From IMG/VR virus record IMGVR_UViG_3300042475_002790, positions 1 through 30,577 of that record: a DNA stretch of 30,577 nucleotides; one strand, given 5' to 3'. This DNA comes from a virus. Positions 26,925-30,577 of this stretch are shown in pieces (position 1 is the first letter of the stretch; the number at the start of each line of letters is the position of its first letter). The notes under the pieces are model-generated. The model worked only from the letters and a program-made list of their open reading frames with translations, ran no database searches and had not been told where the DNA came from. Made by a program: the position numbers and the translations under genes.

Positions 26925-27547
26925 TCCCGGACTCCGAGATCCGCCCCGAAATCGTCCGCGCGTACGCCGATCACATGGCGCGCGCGTACGGCGCGACGAT
27001 CGTGCCGAAGGCGTCAAGCGCAGCCATGAAAGCGGCGGGCGCGTTCCTTCGCGCCTTCGGTTTCGGTCTCGGCGCACGCTGGGAGACGCACGTGGTGACG
27101 ACGATGGGCCGAACAATCTTCGTCCCCTTTGATCTCGGCGTGGGCGGAGTTTGGTCCCCCTGGGAACAGATCGCGACGATCGCGCACGAATGCCAGCACG
27201 TCCACGACGGTACTGCGGGCGGGCTTGCGCGCGATCTTGGGTATCTATTTTCGACGTCCGACCGCACGCACGCGGAGGCAACGGCCGTTGTGACGTCGAT
27301 GGAATTGCACTGGTGGCGATACGGAACGATCGAGCGATGGTGGACCCGCACGCGCGCCGAGGCGTTGCACGGATACGGCGTGAGTGACGCGGACGTGGAG
27401 CATATCTTCGCGCACCTGCTTGCCGCGGCGCCGACCGTGAGGCGCGGAGGTTTCGTCTCGCACGTGGGCGAGACGGCGATCGCGTGGCTCGACGTGAATG
27501 CGCCGGAGCTTCGCGCGCCGAACGTCCGATCGCGGGGCGCTTCGTGA
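26921..27547 (+). CDS. HExxH metallopeptidase-like protein in tail operon
   Basis: 208 aa starting in the ATGA overlap. The segment IATIAHECQHVHDG near residues 83-96 gives HExxH, and HAEATAVVTSMELHWW downstream offers the third ligand (Glu), as in gluzincins. The N-terminal 60 residues include a basic helix; the C-terminus has a helical region. It is not similar in length or pattern to the HExxH protein at 17634. Possible roles: cutting a virion protein, the preceding Cys-rich lipoprotein, or a host target. All roles are inferred. Confidence 0.75.
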   Translation: MIPDSEIRPEIVRAYADHMARAYGATIVPKASSAAMKAAGAFLRAFGFGLGARWETHVVTTMGRTIFVPFDLGVGGVWSPWEQIATIAHECQHVHDGTAGGLARDLGYLFSTSDRTHAEATAVVTSMELHWWRYGTIERWWTRTRAEALHGYGVSDADVEHIFAHLLAAAPTVRRGGFVSHVGETAIAWLDVNAPELRAPNVRSRGAS

Positions 27548-28062
27548 GTCTTTCGAGCGCGTTGATCGAGATCCTCCGCCTCGCGGTTTCCGATCCGGCG
27601 CTCGACGTCCGGATCGGTGATCGGACGTCGCGGTGGGTCTCGGACGTCGCGAACGTCTCGATCCGCGTTCTCGGGATCCGGCGCATCGGGATCGACGAGC
27701 CGCGCGTGCGCGACGACGGCGACCCCTCCGGCGATCTTCGCGAGACGATCCACGGCGTTCGCGTCGTCCGATTGCAGATCGTCGTTGACGGCGACTCGCA
27801 CGATCTCGGGTTCGCAAGCGAAGATCTCGCGGATCGTCTCGTCGCGGGGCTCGAGCGCTCCGACGTGCGCGCGCTCCTCGAGGCGGAGAACCTCTCCGCT
27901 GCTACGTGCGGGCCGGTCTTGACGGCTCCGGCGCGCGGCGACGCGGGCGATACGCGGTCGGTCGCGATCTTCGATCTGGCGTTCAATACGTCGCGCGAGG
28001 TCCGAGGGGATCTAGTCCAGTGGATCCAATCGGCCCCCGTGTCAAGCGGCGTGCTATCCTAG
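27544..28062 (+). CDS. Tail terminator/completion-like protein
   Basis: 172 aa from a GTG overlapping the upstream TGA. Position just before the sheath gene and a pattern with an N-terminal helix, strands (VRVVRLQIVVDGDSHD), a helix (ASEDLADRLVAGLERSDVRALLEAENL) and a final strand (SVAIFDLAFNTSREV) fit phage neck/tail terminator proteins (gp12-like neck terminator domains). Sequence signatures are weak, so this rests on order and fold pattern. Confidence 0.65.
   Translation: MSLSSALIEILRLAVSDPALDVRIGDRTSRWVSDVANVSIRVLGIRRIGIDEPRVRDDGDPSGDLRETIHGVRVVRLQIVVDGDSHDLGFASEDLADRLVAGLERSDVRALLEAENLSAATCGPVLTAPARGDAGDTRSVAIFDLAFNTSREVRGDLVQWIQSAPVSSGVLS
28053..28060 (+). promoter_or_regulatory. Leaderless-type promoter of tail sheath gene
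   Basis: TGC-TATCCT (hexamer 28055-28060), 6 bases before the ATG at 28067, overlapping the end of the preceding gene. Confidence 0.55.
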
Positions 28063-28066
28063 CCCC

Positions 28067-29383
28067 ATGGCACTCTCGGAGATCGTCAGCGTCCAGATCC
28101 AGGCCGGCACGGTCAACCCCGCGCGTAAGGGGTTCGGCGTCCCCCTGATCATGGCCTATCACGCGGCGTGGGCGGGCTCCGAGGTCCGGAGTTACCGAAC
28201 GTTCTCGGAAGTCGCGGCGGACTTCGCCTCGCACACGTGGCCGTACAAAGCCGCGGCGGCGATGTTCTCGCAGAAGATCCGCCCCTCCGAGATCAAGATC
28301 GGGAAGCTCCCGACCCCCTCCGCGCTGCAAACCGTCGTCCTGGATTTCGCGTCGCATCCCACGGGATCCGCGATCACGGGCACCGTCACGAGCCCCGCCG
28401 GAGTCGTCACGACGATCAACGTCGCATGGAATACGAACATCGCGACGACCCTCGCCGCAGTCGACACCGCGATCGAGGCCGCGATCGGCGCTGCTAGCGT
28501 GACGACGGCCTCCCCGCTTTTGACGGTTGCCGTACCGACCGCCGGAAACGGCGTAGCGTATTTCGAGTTCCCCACGGCGTTCGTTCGCGAGACCACGGCG
28601 GACCAGGACTATGACGACGCGCTTACCGCGGCGCTCGTGATCGACCCGGAGTTCTACTTCGTTCTCACGGACACCGCGAGCCCGAAGAACATCGACAAGA
28701 TCGCGCGCTGGGCGCTCGCAAATTCCAGGTTCTATCTTGCCGGCTTGAGTTACAACGATCCCACGGACTTCGTCTCCGGTGAGTTCACTTCGGGCGCGGA
28801 TTACACCGCGCTTCTCGCGAACGACGCATGTGCGGGCCTGTTCACGCTCCAGTCGCGCAAGTCGGCGATCGAGGCTGCCTGGTGCGGGACGATGGCGCCA
28901 CGCGATCCCGGATCTGCGACGTGGGCCTTCAAGTCGCTCGAGGGCGTCGGGGCCGATGCTCTCACGTCGACTCAGCGAAACTTCATCGCGACGACGTCCA
29001 AGGGAAATCACTACACCGAAGAGGCGAAGGTCCCGATCACGCGCCCCGGGAAGACCTTCGGCGGAGAGTGGATCGACGTCGTCCTCGGGATCGCCTGGAT
29101 CGAGGCTCGAGCGGCGGAAGCGATCTTCGCACTCCTCGCGAACGAACCGAAGGTGCCCTACACGGAGTCGGGCATCGGGCAGATCGAGGCCGTGCTCCGC
29201 GGCGTGCTCCGCGAAGCCGAGCGGCGATCGATCATTGATTCGGGCTGGACGATCACGCATCTCGCCGTTGCGGATCAGTCGACCGCGGATCGCGCGGCGC
29301 GCATCCTCCGCGGACTCGAGTTCTCGGCGCGCCTCGCAGGCGCGATCCACGTCGTCAACCTCGTCGGCACGGTGACAGTGTGA
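28067..29383 (+). CDS. Contractile tail sheath protein (DUF3383 type)
   Basis: 438 aa. Starts MALSEIVSVQIQAGTVNPARKGFGVPLIM, as in DUF3383-type sheath proteins, followed by YRTFSEVAADFASHTWPYKAAAAMFSQ. A beta insertion (about 85-175) and a C-terminal domain with GVGADALTSTQRNFIATTSKGNHYTEE and later AVADQSTADRAARILRGLEF complete the pattern. It shows that the phage has a contractile (myovirus-type) tail. The stop overlaps the tube gene GTG, giving coordinated sheath and tube synthesis. Confidence 0.88.
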   Translation: MALSEIVSVQIQAGTVNPARKGFGVPLIMAYHAAWAGSEVRSYRTFSEVAADFASHTWPYKAAAAMFSQKIRPSEIKIGKLPTPSALQTVVLDFASHPTGSAITGTVTSPAGVVTTINVAWNTNIATTLAAVDTAIEAAIGAASVTTASPLLTVAVPTAGNGVAYFEFPTAFVRETTADQDYDDALTAALVIDPEFYFVLTDTASPKNIDKIARWALANSRFYLAGLSYNDPTDFVSGEFTSGADYTALLANDACAGLFTLQSRKSAIEAAWCGTMAPRDPGSATWAFKSLEGVGADALTSTQRNFIATTSKGNHYTEEAKVPITRPGKTFGGEWIDVVLGIAWIEARAAEAIFALLANEPKVPYTESGIGQIEAVLRGVLREAERRSIIDSGWTITHLAVADQSTADRAARILRGLEFSARLAGAIHVVNLVGTVTV

Positions 29384-29823
29384 AAACCTACGATCCCCGA
29401 AAGTACACCGCGGTTTTCGCGGGAGTGAATCTGAACAAGGGCCTGGCCGACGGGACTTGGATCAAGATCACGCCGGCCGCTCCGCGCTTCTCGAGCAAGG
29501 TCGGCGTGGACGGCGAGGTCGCGCGCTCGCGCCGGCACGACACGAGGCGGATGGTCGAGTTTTCGACGATGCAGACCTCCGAGGTCAACGATCGCCTTTC
29601 CGCGATCCTTGCGGCCGACGTCGCGGCGGAGGCGGGCGAGGGCGTCGGCTCGTTCCTTCTCCAAGACCGCAACGGAACCACGGTCGTCGAGGGCGTCGCG
29701 TACATCACGCAGGAGCCCGATCTTGAGCTTGGCGTGGAGGCCGGGACTCGGACCTGGAAGCTCGAGATCGTCGACGGCGACGCGACGCACGGCAGCAACG
29801 CGGATTCCGCGGCGGCGGTCTGA
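29380..29823 (+). CDS. Tail tube protein (DUF3277 type)
   Basis: 147 aa from a GTG in a GTGA overlap. The pattern YDPRKYTAVFAGVNLNKGLADGTWI, KVGVDGEVARSR, TMQTSEVNDRLSAIL, GSFLLQDRNGTTVV and DLELGVEAGTRTWKLEI closely follows DUF3277 proteins, which act as the inner tail tube. It pairs with the DUF3383 sheath in this type of phage. Length is normal. Confidence 0.88.
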   Translation: MKTYDPRKYTAVFAGVNLNKGLADGTWIKITPAAPRFSSKVGVDGEVARSRRHDTRRMVEFSTMQTSEVNDRLSAILAADVAAEAGEGVGSFLLQDRNGTTVVEGVAYITQEPDLELGVEAGTRTWKLEIVDGDATHGSNADSAAAV

Positions 29824-29826
29824 TCC

Positions 29827-30264
29827 ATGGCCGTCGGCGCATTCACGCTCTACGGGGCTGCGAAAGAAGGGATCGCGAAAGCGACGATCGATCTCGACGG
29901 CGAGACGATCCGCGCGATGCTCCTGACGTCGGCATACACGCCCGTCGTCAACACTCACGCGCTCACAAGCGATCTGGCCGGCGAGCTTCCCACGGCGGAC
30001 GGCTACACGGCAGGAGGCGCGGCCTTGACGGGCGTCACCGTCACCCGCTCTGGCGGTACCGTGACTTTCGATGCGGCGGACGTCTCCTGGACCGCCTCGG
30101 GCGCCGGTCTCACGGCGCGATATCTCGTGCTGTATGCCGACGGCGCGACCGATCGGCTTCTTGGGTACATTCTTCTTGACGACACCCCCGCGAACGTCGT
30201 TGTCAACGCGGGGACTACTCTGACGATTCAGTGGAGCGCCTCCGGGATCTTCACGCTGTCCTGA
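29827..30264 (+). CDS. Phage structural protein of unknown role
   Basis: 145 aa. Matches a widespread phage family with IDLDGETIRAMLLTSAYTP, DGYTAGGAALTGVTV, VTFDAADVSWTASG, ARYLVLYADG and the ending IQWSASGIFTLS. Beta-rich, probably virion-associated (decoration or tail). ATG lies 3 bases after the tube stop. The family is known from sequence only, so the role stays open. Confidence 0.75.
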   Translation: MAVGAFTLYGAAKEGIAKATIDLDGETIRAMLLTSAYTPVVNTHALTSDLAGELPTADGYTAGGAALTGVTVTRSGGTVTFDAADVSWTASGAGLTARYLVLYADGATDRLLGYILLDDTPANVVVNAGTTLTIQWSASGIFTLS

Positions 30265-30273
30265 GGAGGACTG

Positions 30274-30577
30274 ATGGCCGACAACGTCTCACTGCCAGCG
30301 AGTTCGGGCAAAGTCACGACGCGCGAGGTCTCTTACAGCGGAGAGACTGCACAGGCGCAGACTGTCGGCCTTGTCGTGCTCACCGGGGCCGACGATGCGA
30401 AGATCGCGACCGATGTCACAGTCGCAGATCCTCTTCCCGTGCAAGAGACAGGCGGCGCTAGCGGGCCGCAAAGACAGATCCTCGCGGTGCTGCAAAGCCC
30501 GCCTGGATACGACTCTACGCTGCGCCGCGCTCGCTCGACTGCGGTGATCGAAAGCGGCACCGTCACGACCGTCACGA
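30274..30577 (+). CDS. Phage structural protein, 3' end cut by window
   Basis: The frame starts MADNVSLPASSGKVTT with a perfect Shine-Dalgarno (GAGGAGGA, 3 bases before the ATG) and stays open to the window end (101 codons). The N-terminal half contains ADDAKIATDVTVADPLPVQE, similar to phage tail/collar proteins with threaded beta repeats. Codons such as TCA, CCA, AGT and AGA appear more than in neighbouring genes. The end and role are unknown. Confidence 0.7.
   Translation, partial: MADNVSLPASSGKVTTREVSYSGETAQAQTVGLVVLTGADDAKIATDVTVADPLPVQETGGASGPQRQILAVLQSPPGYDSTLRRARSTAVIESGTVTTVT

Overview
The window is part of a tailed bacteriophage (or prophage) genome of roughly two-thirds GC. The phage has a contractile tail: a DUF3383-type sheath is followed by a DUF3277-type tube. 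No tRNA, rRNA, integrase, IS element or CRISPR array was seen. The host is not certain. A small Cys-rich lipoprotein (26688-26924) resembles secreted Cys-rich proteins common in Myxococcota, and two genes carry lipoprotein signal peptides, so a high-GC Gram-negative host is a reasonable guess.

Left arm (1-12055, minus strand): one tightly packed replication/recombination operon. From its promoter leftward it holds a small HTH protein, a prim-pol (AEP) primase, an SF3/VirE-like helicase, a 64-aa protein, a Cas4/RecB-like PD-(D/E)XK nuclease with a Pro/Ala-rich C-terminal extension, a SNF2-like SF2 helicase, a 124-aa protein, an OB/SSB-like protein, a CxxC protein, a family A DNA polymerase with 3'-5' exonuclease, an Rnl2-like RNA ligase, a 68-aa protein, a RuvC-like resolvase, a MazZ/DUF5664-type nucleotidase and a truncated coiled-coil protein. 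Most genes overlap by 4 bases (ATGA or GTGA), implying coupled translation.

Divergent control region (12056-12638): an AT-richer segment of about 470 bases with no GATC site. It holds two operator-like repeats, a 13-base-arm dyad and eleven copies of a heptamer CGGG(C/A)CA, minus-oriented on the left and plus-oriented on the right of an AT-rich core. It is the best candidate for an origin of replication or regulatory hub.

Accessory region (12639-17400, plus strand): small orphan genes, most of them following one of eight copies of a standard expression cassette. Each cassette is a -35/-10 promoter with a 17-base spacer, an inverted repeat around the -35, a leader beginning with a small stem-loop (GTCGC-AAGG-GCGAC), a purine-rich Shine-Dalgarno tract and an ATGACGAAC-type start. 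A probable small terminase subunit and a lipoprotein lie among them.

Right arm (17434-30577, plus strand): HExxH protein, metallophosphoesterase, large terminase, portal (DUF1073), MuF-like protein, DUF2213 protease/scaffold, cement-like protein, DUF2184 major capsid, terminator, DUF4054 connector, HK97-gp10-like protein, lipoprotein, second HExxH protein, tail terminator-like protein, sheath, tube and two further structural-type proteins, the last cut by the window edge.

Initiation style is unusual. Ten starts lie only 5-8 bases downstream of a -10-like hexamer (mostly TGCTAnnnT), which predicts leaderless mRNAs. Other genes use 4-base overlaps, and the accessory genes use the stem-loop cassette.
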